Shown here: in pieces, positions 1 to 6,304 of the stretch
How positions within the stretch are numbered: position 1 is the first letter of the stretch
Layout: every line of letters begins with the position of its first letter
From: Thermoproteus sp. UBA157
GTDB taxonomy: Archaea; Thermoproteota; Thermoprotei; Thermoproteales; Thermoproteaceae
Direction: 5' to 3'
Assembly: GCA_002497345.1 (NCBI GenBank)
Contig: DANS01000024.1
Location: forward strand, 3,184 to 25,661
DNA: 22,478 nucleotides
Program-made: the position numbers and the translations under genes
The notes under the pieces: generated by a model
The model's database searches: none
Seen by the model: only the letters and a program-made list of their open reading frames with translations
What the model was told of the DNA's origin: nothing

Positions 1-7
1 TTTTATT
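1..7 (+). promoter_or_regulatory. TATA element of the CBS-domain gene
   Basis: A T-rich ttttatt lies at the window edge, centred about 23 nt before the ATG at 27. This is the spacing expected for a leaderless archaeal transcript. The upstream BRE cannot be seen because the window starts here. Confidence 0.5.
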
Positions 8-26
8 CTGCACCTAAGACGCCTTC

Positions 27-458
27 ATGAACGCCGAGACGCTCGCGAAGAAGCCGCCGATTACGGTATACACTAAGACGACCCTAAAGGAGGTGGCCAG
101 AACTCTCGCCGAAAAGAAAATAGGCATAGTGGTCGTCGTAAACGAGAGGAGCCCCGACGTGCCCCTCGGCGTTATATCCGAGAGGGACATAGTGAGGGCC
201 ATCGCAACCGGGGTGGACCTGAACATCCCAGCTGAGAGGTACATGACGACGCCCGTGATAACCGTGGAGGCCTCGGAGCCGTTGTGGAAAGTCGCCGAGG
301 TGATGAGGACCCACAACATCAGACACGTAGTGGTGACCAAGAACGGGAAGCTATACGGCGTGATTTCCATAAGGGATCTCCTGGGCGAGGAGAGCGTGTT
401 GCGCAGCTTGGTGGAATACGGGGAGAAGGTCGAAGAAAGCGGCCCAGCTGCCGATTAA
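27..458 (+). CDS. Tandem CBS-domain protein
   Basis: 143-residue protein made of two CBS motifs and little else. The first spans about residues 8-65 and includes GVISERDIVRAI. The second spans about 72-128 and includes RHVVVTKNGKLYGVISIRDL. Paired CBS motifs fold into a Bateman module that usually binds adenine nucleotides (AMP, ATP, SAM) and acts as an energy or ligand sensor. Stand-alone archaeal copies mostly have no assigned partner. The ATG at 27 is the only reasonable start, because an in-frame TAA lies at 15-17 and a TATA-like element sits about 23 nt upstream. The acidic tail after residue 130 is probably disordered. The next gene has its own promoter, so an operon is not required. 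The fold is clear; the ligand is unknown. Confidence 0.9.
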   Translation: MNAETLAKKPPITVYTKTTLKEVARTLAEKKIGIVVVVNERSPDVPLGVISERDIVRAIATGVDLNIPAERYMTTPVITVEASEPLWKVAEVMRTHNIRHVVVTKNGKLYGVISIRDLLGEESVLRSLVEYGEKVEESGPAAD

Positions 459-470
459 AATAACTCGTTC

Positions 471-480
471 CCTTTTTAAC
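471..480 (+). promoter_or_regulatory. TATA element of the small zinc-ribbon gene
   Basis: The element cctttttaac is centred about 21 nt before the CTG codon at 497. It places a leaderless transcript start close to 497-503, and this is the main reason for preferring the upstream start of the next gene. The same T run could also help end transcription of the CBS gene. Confidence 0.5.
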
Positions 481-496
481 AGCGACGGCAACTCCT

Positions 497-727
497 CTGT
501 GGTTCAAGACCACGTATAGATGCCCGAGGTGCGGCTCGCAGTTGGTGTACAACGAGGGGAGAGGCGCCGTGGGGCTTCATTGCAAGGTCTGCCGAATAGG
601 CGTGTGGACCGATCTCTCCACGGCCAGGAGGTTCATGGATGGGCGTAACCTCAAGTGGCGCGAGTTCGTAGACATGTTGTTCACCGCATACGCCTCGCGC
701 CTCGCCATGGTCGAGCAAATTAATTAA
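497..727 (+). CDS. Small zinc-ribbon protein with an apparent CTG start
   Basis: The frame ending at TAA 725-727 encodes CPRCGSQL, then about 14 residues later CKVC: two CxxC knuckles that make a zinc ribbon. The first knuckle (codons 521-532) lies upstream of the nearest standard start, the TTG at 542, so starting there would destroy the metal site. Going upstream in frame there is no ATG, GTG or TTG. A CTG at 497 gives MWFKTTYRCPRCGSQL and sits about 21 nt after a TATA element. I therefore place the start at 497 (76 residues). The second half (DLSTARRFMDGRNLKWREF) is helical and unrecognised. Alternatives are a mutated start codon or a sequence error. Function unknown; it may bind nucleic acid or protein. 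Confidence 0.65.
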   Translation: MWFKTTYRCPRCGSQLVYNEGRGAVGLHCKVCRIGVWTDLSTARRFMDGRNLKWREFVDMLFTAYASRLAMVEQIN

Positions 728-728
728 A
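717..728 (+). promoter_or_regulatory. TATA element of hel308
   Basis: The element aaattaattaaa is centred about 22 nt before the GTG at 744 and overlaps the last codons of the preceding gene. It supports a leaderless hel308 transcript. Confidence 0.6.
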
Positions 729-743
729 CGCCCGGGTCCCCCA

Positions 744-2870
744 GTGGACGTTTCGTCCCTGCCGATTCCCCCCGAGCTTAGGGAGGCTTTGAGGAGGCGC
801 GGCGTGGAGAAGCTATATCCGCCTCAAGAAGCCGCCGTTAGGGCCGGGATACTAAACGGCGAGAACGTGCTCATGACTACGTCGACCGCCTCCGGCAAGA
901 CTCTCCTCGCCGAGGTGGCCGCCGTCAAGACGGCGCTGGAGGGCAAAATGGCGGTTTTCACCGTTCCGCTCAAGGCGCTGGCCTACGAGAAGCAGCTCCA
1001 CTTCTCGTACTACGGCGATTTAGTCGACGTGGCCGTGTCCACGGGCGAGTACGACTCGGACGACGCGTGGCTTCACAAATACGACGTGGTGATAACCACC
1101 TACGAGAAGCTGGACAGCCTCCTCAGACATAGGCCCAGTTGGCTCAACAAGGTGGGCGCGATAGTCCTGGACGAGATCCACTACGTGGGGGATTCCAAGA
1201 GGGGCCCAGTGCTCGAGTCGATAGTGGCCAAGGTGAAGTACTTGGGGCTAAGGGCGCAAGTGATAGCTCTGAGCGCAACCGTGGGAAACCCCGAGGCGTT
1301 GGCCAAATGGCTCGGCGCAAGGCTGGTCAAATCGGATTGGCGGCCCGTGCCGCTGGTCGAGGGGGTCTACCACGGCGGCGAGATAACATACGCGGATGGA
1401 TCCCGCAGAACCGTGAAGCACAAGGCCGATCCAGAGGTCGCGCTGGCGCTGGACGCGCTGGAAGGAGGGGGGCAAGTGCTTGTTTTCGTAAGCAGCAGAT
1501 CCGCCACGGTGTCGACCGCTAAGAAGATAGCTGGGGCGGTGGCGTCCAGCGGCAGGAGGATGATAGACGCGTTCGAGGCTTCGGAATTGGCCAAGAGGAT
1601 CGAGGAGGAGGCCGCCAGCAAGGTGATAGGCAGAGAGCTCGCGGAGGTCGTCGCCAGAGGCGTTGCGTTCCACAACGCGGGGCTGGAGCTGGAGCTGAGG
1701 AGGATCGTGGAGGAGGGCTTCAGGAAGGGCATCATAAGGGCCGTGGTCTCGACGACGACGTTGGCTGCTGGCGTGAACCTGCCAGCTCGCAGAGTGGTCA
1801 TAACCGACGTGCGTAGATACGACCCGCTTCTCGGGGTCGAGGAAATCCCCGTCATGGAATATAGGCAAATGGCCGGAAGGGCCGGGAGGCCCGGCCTCGA
1901 TCCATACGGCGAGGCGATAGCCGTGGCGTCGAGCAGGAGGGAGGCCGAGTACATCATGGAGAGGTATATACGGGGCTCCATCGAGCCGGTGAGGTCACAG
2001 CTGTTCTCGGACGTGAACTTGCGCGCCCATCTGCTGGGCGTAGTGGGGAGCGGATACGCCAATACCCAAGACGAGGTGGTGGATTACCTATCTGCGACGC
2101 TCGCCTACATCCAGCTGGGCCCCGCCGCCATGTCCATAGCGAGAAACAAGGCCGAAAGAGCGCTGGATCAGCTCGTGGCGTGGGGCTTCTTGGAGAAGGC
2201 GGGGGAGGCCTACTACGCGACCGAGCTGGGGAGGCTCGTGTCTAGGCTCTACGTCGATCCCGAGACGGCCGCAACGTATATCGATCTGCTCAAGGCCATG
2301 AAGCGGGACGAGCCGCTCGCCTACATATACGTCATTGCATCCTCGCCGGAGGTGCCAAAGGTCTGGAGGGGGAGGTTCGACAAGAAGGTGGCTGCGGCCA
2401 TAATGGCGGCTTTCCCCGACCTACCTCTCGACGAGGACGACGAGGATTTCAGGCAGACGGTCAAGACCGTGCAGATGTTGTGGGAGTGGGCCAACGAGGC
2501 GCCCGAAGATCGGATATATGATAAATACGGCGTAGGGCCGGGGGACATCAGGGTGTACGCGGATCTCTTCGAGTGGCTCGGCACAGCGGCGGCCAAGCTG
2601 GCGGCGGCCGTCGGGTTGCCCGAGAGGGCCCAGAGCGCCCTCAAGGCCACATACAGGGTGGTTTATGGAGTCAAGGAGGAGCTGCTGGAGCTCGTGATGA
2701 ACCTCAAGGGCGTAGGGCGCGTGAGGGCGAGGGCGTTGTACAACGCGGGGTTCAAGACGTTGGCCGACTTAGCCAAGGCGAGGCCCTCCGAGATAGCCAA
2801 GCTGCAAGGCTTCGGCGAGAGGCTCGCCGCGAGCATTATAGAACAAGCGAGGGCCTCGCTGGGTCTATAG
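744..2870 (+). CDS. hel308: ATP-dependent DNA helicase Hel308 (Ski2-like, SF2)
   Basis: 708-residue SF2 helicase of the usual Hel308 length. Visible motifs are a Q-motif-like YPPQEAAV (25-32), Walker A TSTASGKT (46-53), DEIH box (143-146), SAT motif III (177-179), and motif VI QMAGRAGRPG (375-384). A winged-helix and ratchet region follows, and a C-terminal helix-hairpin-helix (LKGVGRVRARALYNAG, about 653-668) completes the family architecture. Hel308 unwinds lagging-strand DNA and branched structures 3' to 5' at stalled forks; archaeal homologues are also called Hjm. It starts with GTG at 744, 22 nt after a TATA element. Its TAG stop directly abuts the stop codon of the convergent regulator gene. 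Family assignment is secure. Confidence 0.95.
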   Translation: MDVSSLPIPPELREALRRRGVEKLYPPQEAAVRAGILNGENVLMTTSTASGKTLLAEVAAVKTALEGKMAVFTVPLKALAYEKQLHFSYYGDLVDVAVSTGEYDSDDAWLHKYDVVITTYEKLDSLLRHRPSWLNKVGAIVLDEIHYVGDSKRGPVLESIVAKVKYLGLRAQVIALSATVGNPEALAKWLGARLVKSDWRPVPLVEGVYHGGEITYADGSRRTVKHKADPEVALALDALEGGGQVLVFVSSRSATVSTAKKIAGAVASSGRRMIDAFEASELAKRIEEEAASKVIGRELAEVVARGVAFHNAGLELELRRIVEEGFRKGIIRAVVSTTTLAAGVNLPARRVVITDVRRYDPLLGVEEIPVMEYRQMAGRAGRPGLDPYGEAIAVASSRREAEYIMERYIRGSIEPVRSQLFSDVNLRAHLLGVVGSGYANTQDEVVDYLSATLAYIQLGPAAMSIARNKAERALDQLVAWGFLEKAGEAYYATELGRLVSRLYVDPETAATYIDLLKAMKRDEPLAYIYVIASSPEVPKVWRGRFDKKVAAAIMAAFPDLPLDEDDEDFRQTVKTVQMLWEWANEAPEDRIYDKYGVGPGDIRVYADLFEWLGTAAAKLAAAVGLPERAQSALKATYRVVYGVKEELLELVMNLKGVGRVRARALYNAGFKTLADLAKARPSEIAKLQGFGERLAASIIEQARASLGL

Positions 2871-3122
2871 GCCGAAGGCCTCCAGGAAGCTCCTCCAGCG
2901 CCTATACTCCTCGAGGAAGCGAAGCCCTTCCTTGGTTATGCAGACCTCGCCGAGTTTCCTAGCCACGAGCCCTCGCCTCTCCATATCGTCCAGCAGTTTG
3001 GCCAACCTATCGTAGGCCAAATTAGCCTCCGTCGCGAGCCGGGTCGGGTTTAGACATCTACGCTCGAGCGCGGAGAGCACGTCGGCCAAGATCTCGATCC
3101 TACTTCTTCTCGGTTTCGGCAT
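2865..3122 (-). CDS. Small winged-helix transcriptional regulator
   Basis: 85-residue protein that is essentially one winged helix-turn-helix domain: a helical start (IEILADVLSALE), a recognition-type segment (NPTRLATEANLAYDRLAKLLDDM), then a wing and DNA-proximal strand (GLVARKLGEVCITKEGLRFLEEY). It resembles the short archaeal predicted regulators of the HTH_45 type. The gene overlaps the upstream membrane-protein gene by 23 nt (3100-3122), so the two are very probably cotranscribed and may act as a pair. Its stop (2865-2867) directly abuts the hel308 stop. Target genes are unknown. The fold call is good; any link to the membrane partner is inference. Confidence 0.85.
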   Translation of the reverse strand: MPKPRRSRIEILADVLSALERRCLNPTRLATEANLAYDRLAKLLDDMERRGLVARKLGEVCITKEGLRFLEEYRRWRSFLEAFGL

Positions 3123-3633
3123 AGGTGACGCCGACGGCCAAGAAGAGGGCCGCCAAAACCCTCAGCGACATGGCCGCCCAGTATATGTGGATCGCCGCGA
3201 GGCTCCCCGCCAGGAGGAAATAGGCCATGGACACGAGCGGACTCCCTCTCCTGTATGCCAACACGGCGCCTATATACGCCGCCAAGGCCGCGTCAAACGC
3301 CACGAGCACGTCCAGCCCATAACCGCCCGGCCCCCTAGGCGCTGCGAAGAACACCGCGAAGGCCGCCGTGGGCGTCACCGAGATGGCGATTAGCAGAAGC
3401 CCGACGCCCATTAATTGATACGAGAAGAGAAATAGGGGCGCCAGAAACTTGAAGAAGCCGGGAGCCGCGGCCGCGCCGGCAAGGCCCTCCATGAGTAGAG
3501 AAAAGGCGAAGATTATTTGGCCCGCGGCGAAGAGGCCGAGCCTCGCCTCCTTGAAGGCCCTATAGGCTTGAACTCCTCTGATGATTATATAAGCAGATAC
3601 GGCGATTAGTATAAGGTTGGGGATGAGGAACAC
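3100..3633 (-). CDS. Multi-pass membrane protein of unknown function
   Basis: 177 residues with about six predicted membrane segments: roughly residues 3-20, 34-56, 63-85, 86-99, 106-126 and 132-172, rich in Ala, Leu, Phe and Gly. No catalytic motif is visible. The start is GTG at 3633; an AT-rich element lies about 22 nt upstream at 3650-3660. The C-terminal codons overlap the winged-helix gene by 23 nt, which suggests coupled translation. Membrane protein plus small HTH regulator is a recurring archaeal arrangement, possibly sensor plus effector, but nothing in the sequence proves that. I do not recognise the family. Confidence 0.8.
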   Translation of the reverse strand: MFLIPNLILIAVSAYIIIRGVQAYRAFKEARLGLFAAGQIIFAFSLLMEGLAGAAAAPGFFKFLAPLFLFSYQLMGVGLLLIAISVTPTAAFAVFFAAPRGPGGYGLDVLVAFDAALAAYIGAVLAYRRGSPLVSMAYFLLAGSLAAIHIYWAAMSLRVLAALFLAVGVTYAETEKK

Positions 3634-3636
3634 GAG

Positions 3637-3643
3637 AAAAAAA
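3637..3643 (-). terminator. Poly-U type terminator
   Basis: On the minus strand a run of seven T follows 3 nt after the TAG stop (3647-3649) of the secreted-protein gene. Archaeal RNA polymerase terminates on U-rich tracts without needing a hairpin. The tract lies just before the GTG start of the membrane-protein gene, so it may be leaky or may serve as part of a short leader. Confidence 0.45.
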
Positions 3644-3646
3644 GGA

Positions 3647-4219
3647 CTAGGTTATTTGGGCTGTTGCGTTGCCGTAATATACGGTCATCTGCGCGATGCC
3701 CAACGGCTGGACTACAGCTCTATAAACGCCGTTGTGGTATACCACGGCGATGAGCGCGTTGCCTGTGTAGAGCCTCAACGCGAAGAAACCGCTTCCCACA
3801 ACGCCGCAAGCGCTAACCACGTTGTAGCTCTGGCCGCCGGCCTCAACGGAGCCGCCTCCTGCCACTATCTGCGCGACGTCGCTTGAACCCCTCGTTATGC
3901 CCGTGAGCTTCAGCTGTAGCGACACTTGGTCCGAGCTCATGGAGACGGTCAGGTTCTCAGCAGTTGGGGGAGCGCTTATCGGCCAGCGGTCCCCCCGGTT
4001 GAAGGGCCCGCGAGGATGCGCTGCCCACTGCTCAGCCATCGCGCCGCTCCACGTCGGGCCCTGAGCGGCCGGGACGCTCCAGTGAGGCGCCCGGTCGACC
4101 CACCGCGCGCCCGTCGTTGTGGCGTTAGACGGGCTCAGCGCCAGCGCGATATATGCAGTGGCCACGGCCAACGCGACCGCGATGCCGGCTATTACCCAAA
4201 TCTTCCTCATGTCCTCCAT
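3647..4219 (-). CDS. N-terminally anchored or secreted protein of unknown function
   Basis: 190 residues. The start MEDMRK is followed by a hydrophobic stretch at about residues 7-28 (IWVIAGIAVALAVATAYIAL), which is a signal anchor or signal peptide. The rest is predicted to be extracytoplasmic: a Pro/Trp-rich linker (about 30-80), then a beta-rich, Gly-rich domain (about 88-190). There are several N-glycosylation sequons (NAT near 33, NLT near 89, NAT near 184) that could be AglB targets. Two starts are possible, the ATG at 4219 or the one at 4210; I keep the longer. No clear TATA element lies 25 nt upstream, so expression may come by read-through from the 72-residue gene. The family is not recognised. 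Confidence 0.75.
   Translation of the reverse strand: MEDMRKIWVIAGIAVALAVATAYIALALSPSNATTTGARWVDRAPHWSVPAAQGPTWSGAMAEQWAAHPRGPFNRGDRWPISAPPTAENLTVSMSSDQVSLQLKLTGITRGSSDVAQIVAGGGSVEAGGQSYNVVSACGVVGSGFFALRLYTGNALIAVVYHNGVYRAVVQPLGIAQMTVYYGNATAQIT
3650..3660 (-). promoter_or_regulatory. Possible TATA element of the membrane-protein/HTH pair
   Basis: On the minus strand cccaaataacc is centred about 22 nt before the GTG at 3633. It overlaps the last codons of the upstream secreted-protein gene. It is weaker than the other TATA elements in the window. Confidence 0.35.
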
Positions 4220-4231
4220 GAACGGGGGAGT

Positions 4232-4260
4232 AAAAAAGTCGAACTCACTTGACGTGAGTT
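4232..4260 (-). terminator. Hairpin plus poly-U terminator
   Basis: Read on the minus strand, a perfect 7-bp stem (aactcac, loop gtcaa, gtgagtt; plus-strand 4242-4260) is followed by a run of six T (plus-strand A run 4232-4237). The hairpin overlaps the TAA stop of the 72-residue gene. This is a textbook intrinsic terminator, unusual in archaea, where a T tract alone is usually enough. It could alternatively be an operator of the downstream gene. Confidence 0.6.
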
Positions 4261-4477
4261 ACTTGAGGGTTTTCAAAAGCTCCTCCAGCTCCCTCGTCAG
4301 CGCCTCCTTGTCTTGTGCGCTCAGCTTATTGGCGTTCTCCTTCAAGAACTGGGCCAATCCCCTCATCTCCCATACCGCCGCCTTGACGTGGACGTCCAGC
4401 CACTCCTCGTAGCTGGGCCCCCACCAAGGACCTCCGCGCCACATCCATCCCCAGCCCATCCATCTCCTCCACCACAT
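4259..4477 (-). CDS. Tryptophan-rich small protein of unknown function
   Basis: 72 residues in two parts. Residues 1-26 hold nine Trp along with Met, Gly and Arg (MWWRRWMGWGWMWRGG, then PWWG). Residues 27-72 form an amphipathic, charged helical region ending in ELEELLKTLK, likely coiled coil. There is no signal peptide. The ATG at 4477 lies 25 nt after a strong TATA element, and a hairpin terminator covers its stop, so it looks like a real single-gene transcript. The layout (aromatic/Met/Gly head plus coiled-coil tail) recalls short archaeal proteins such as DUF5320, but the Cys/Met signature of that family is missing, so I do not assign it. A Trp/Met-rich head could bind membranes, metal or a partner protein. 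Confidence 0.7.
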   Translation of the reverse strand: MWWRRWMGWGWMWRGGPWWGPSYEEWLDVHVKAAVWEMRGLAQFLKENANKLSAQDKEALTRELEELLKTLK

Positions 4478-4496
4478 GTATCGGAATAGATATCGG

Positions 4497-4507
4497 ATAT
4501 ATTTAAA
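4497..4507 (-). promoter_or_regulatory. TATA element of the tryptophan-rich gene
   Basis: The plus-strand sequence atatatttaaa is centred 25 nt before the ATG at 4477 as read on the minus strand. It is flanked by the palindrome at 4511-4522 on the distal side and by atatcggatat (4490-4500) on the proximal side. Confidence 0.65.
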
Positions 4508-4510
4508 CTT

Positions 4511-4522
4511 TTCGATATCGAA
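4511..4522. promoter_or_regulatory. 12-bp perfect palindrome, candidate operator
   Basis: The sequence ttcgatatcgaa is its own reverse complement. It lies just upstream of the TATA element of the tryptophan-rich gene, where a BRE or activator site would sit, and immediately abuts the pheA stop codon (4523-4525). A related half, atatcggatat, lies on the other side of the TATA element. A dimeric regulator binding here is an inference. Confidence 0.45.
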
Positions 4523-5419
4523 TTAAAGCTTGACGACGTCGTAGGCGCCTACTACTTTCAACATGGTGGTCATCGACCTCAGCGCCTCGATAAGTCCGGC
4601 GAGGTCGTCGCCCGCCTCCAGCTCGGCCAAGAAGAAGTAGTCCCACGGCGAGAGCCGAGTCGGCCTGGAGTAAATCAAGGTCATGTTGATGCCCCTCTCC
4701 GCTATGGGGGCGAGGGCCTTGTGGAGGGAGCCGGGGGTGTTGGGCACTGCGAATATGAGGGCTACGTATCGCCCTTTGCCCAGCCCCTCACGCGATATCA
4801 CGGCGAATCTAGTGTAGCTCTCGGCGTCCTCCACGCCGCATATAGCGTCGAGGCCTTGGAGCGCGCGCGGAGACGCTATGACGCCGCAGTCCTGGCAGTT
4901 CTCGAAGGCCTTGACGGCCTCGGCGGTGCTGTTAGTGTAGACGACTTGGGCGCCCAAGGAGGACAAGAAGCGCCTCGCTTGGGCTATGGCGTGCGGGTGC
5001 GAGTAGACCACGCGGGGAACGCCCTTTTTGGCGAAGCAGAGGGCCACCCTCATCTCCAAGACGGCGATGATATAGGCTGTGCGAGTGGCCAAGGAGTCCA
5101 CCGTCTCGCCCACGGGCCCCTCCAGCGAGTTCATGAAGGGCACTACGCCCAAGTTCACGGCGCCGTCTTCGACCATTTGGAAGACCTCGGAGATGGTCCT
5201 AGCGGCCACGAGCCTCGCGCCGGGCATATACGCCGACGCCGCCTCCCACGTGAAGGACTTCTCGGGGCCGAGGTACGCCACGAGGGGATTCCACCTCCTC
5301 GATATGAGGGAGGCCAAGAACTCGCCGACTTCTCCGCCCAGCGAGGGGGGTTGAGGACAAGCGGCTCTCCTCTCGAGCAACTCCGCTATTTTTCGCTCTA
5401 GTTCGTGAACCCCGCGCAA
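4523..5419 (-). CDS. pheA: Prephenate dehydratase with ACT domain
   Basis: 298 residues. It converts prephenate to phenylpyruvate in phenylalanine synthesis in the cytoplasm. The dehydratase domain (about 46-215) shows VAYLGPEKSFTWEAA (47-61), NSLEGPVGETVD (97-108), SHPHAIAQ (140-147) and the catalytic TRF (203-205). A C-terminal ACT domain (about 217-298) has PGSLHKAL and YSRPTR, equivalent to the ESRP phenylalanine-sensing motif, so feedback inhibition is expected. Residues 6-18 (ELERKIAELLERR) look like the first helix of an AroQ chorismate mutase, but only about 40 residues precede the dehydratase, too few for a whole mutase. The start is TTG at 5419, about 29 nt from the TATA element. 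Family certain. Confidence 0.93.
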   Translation of the reverse strand: MRGVHELERKIAELLERRAACPQPPSLGGEVGEFLASLISRRWNPLVAYLGPEKSFTWEAASAYMPGARLVAARTISEVFQMVEDGAVNLGVVPFMNSLEGPVGETVDSLATRTAYIIAVLEMRVALCFAKKGVPRVVYSHPHAIAQARRFLSSLGAQVVYTNSTAEAVKAFENCQDCGVIASPRALQGLDAICGVEDAESYTRFAVISREGLGKGRYVALIFAVPNTPGSLHKALAPIAERGINMTLIYSRPTRLSPWDYFFLAELEAGDDLAGLIEALRSMTTMLKVVGAYDVVKL

Positions 5420-5443
5420 TCCATGGGCTTGGTCAACAAACTC

Positions 5444-5453
5444 CTTATATAGC
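5444..5453. promoter_or_regulatory. Divergent TATA element between pheA and the fumC remnant
   Basis: The element cttatatagc is centred near 5449. It lies about 29 nt from the pheA TTG (5419, minus strand) and about 25 nt from the ATG at 5473 (plus strand) that opens the decayed fumarase gene. One AT-rich core could have served both directions. The plus-strand role may survive although the gene is dead. Confidence 0.5.
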
Positions 5454-5472
5454 TTGCCCTACCGCGTCGGCG

Positions 5473-5914
5473 ATGCGGCGGTCGACCTCGGCCCGTTCGA
5501 CCTACGCGGAGACCATCACCAGAGGAGCGTCTAAGCCACGTGGAGACGGCAAGGAGGCTCTTTCCGGAGGCCGGACGCGCTTCTCCTGGAGGATATGGGC
5601 CATGGGCTAGCGGCCGCCGTGGCGAGCGCCGAGTTGGGCTTATTGGAGCGCAGGAAGGCCTAGGCCATAGCCGAGGTCGCCGACTCGCTTGCCGAGGAGC
5701 TTATGATGCCGAGATGGCCGTCGACGTCTTCCAGACAGGGTCGGGAATATCGATATGAACGTGAATGAGGCCAATAGCCGGACGTGTAGCCTCGGAACAC
5801 GGCGCGGCGGTACATCCCAACGACGACGTTAGCCTATGCCAATCTTCCAACTACGTGCTTCCTTCAGCCGTGAGGATGGCCGCGGCGGCGACCTACGTAG
5901 AGGGGCGAGGCCGT
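5473..5914 (+). pseudogene. fumC: Class II fumarase gene, decayed 5' part
   Basis: No single frame is open, but pieces of FumC appear in order across frames. They are VDLGPFDLRGDHHQRSV (5481-5531), SHVETARRLFPEA (5534-5572), AAAVASAELGLLERRKA ending at a TAG (5661), then AIAEVADSLAEEL, MAVDVFQTGSG (from about 5714), MNVNE (5755-5769), and VHPNDDV followed by QSSN and PSAVRMAAA (5810-5890). These match the class II fumarase order: ELGLL, the QTGSG loop, NMNxNE, and HPNDDVNxSQSSNDxFPTA, which carries active-site residues. There are at least five frame changes and one internal stop. The ATG at 5473 is 25 nt from a TATA element. The match stops near 5900 where peroxiredoxin sequence begins. An aspartase or another lyase of the superfamily is possible; QTGSG and HPNDDV favour fumarase. 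Confidence 0.8.
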
Positions 5915-6304
5915 TGAGCTGTCGGAGATGCTCAAGAGGGGCGAGGCGCCTCTTCCCGGGCGCCTTCACGTCCGCGTGCGCCAAGGAGCTCTGCGCCTTT
6001 AGGGACAAGACGGTCGTCCTCAACAGGGCCGACGCAGAGGTGCTGGCCGTGTCCGTGGACAGCCCCTCGCACTCAAGACCTTCAAGGAGGCCAACCCAAC
6101 TCCCCGTTGCTGTCGGACTACAACCGCCGTGATGTACGACGTGGTGCAGGCAAATCCGCTGGGCCTGCCGCTTTACCATCAAGAGAGCTGTGTACATAAC
6201 TTACAAAGACGGCGTCGTCCGCCACGTCTGACACAACGATTATCCGAGGGCCGCCCTACGACGAGGTGATAAGGGAGGCCGAGAAGATGGGCGCTCAAAA
6301 ATAA
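5907..6304 (+). pseudogene. Peroxiredoxin (AhpC/TSA, Bcp-like), N-terminally truncated and frameshifted
   Basis: Successive frames spell a peroxiredoxin: AVELSEMLKRGE (5910-5945); LFPGAFTSACAKELCAFRDK and then AEVLAVSVDSP (5950-6066), including the peroxidatic Cys in the TSAC context; LKTFKEAN (6072-6095); SPLLSDYNR (6101-6127); MYDVVQANPLGLP (6132-6170); FTIKRAVYITYKDGVVRHV (6172-6228), ended by TGA at 6229 where the family has Trp (TGG); and RGPPYDEVIREAEKMGAQK with TAA at 6302-6304. That is six frame changes plus one in-frame stop. The first 25 or so residues of the family are absent: the sequence immediately upstream is fumarase. Living members reduce peroxides by a thiol mechanism. This copy cannot produce a functional protein. 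Confidence 0.88.

Noticed and set aside
4259..4477. DUF5320-type assignment of the tryptophan-rich protein
   Set aside because: The head is Trp-rich but lacks the Cys and GMGP-type repeats of that family; only the overall layout is similar.
5836..5905. Reading the start of the 98-codon frame as the N-terminus of the peroxiredoxin
   Set aside because: The same bases in another frame give the fumarase QSSN...PSAV segment, a much better match; peroxiredoxin similarity begins only at about 5907.
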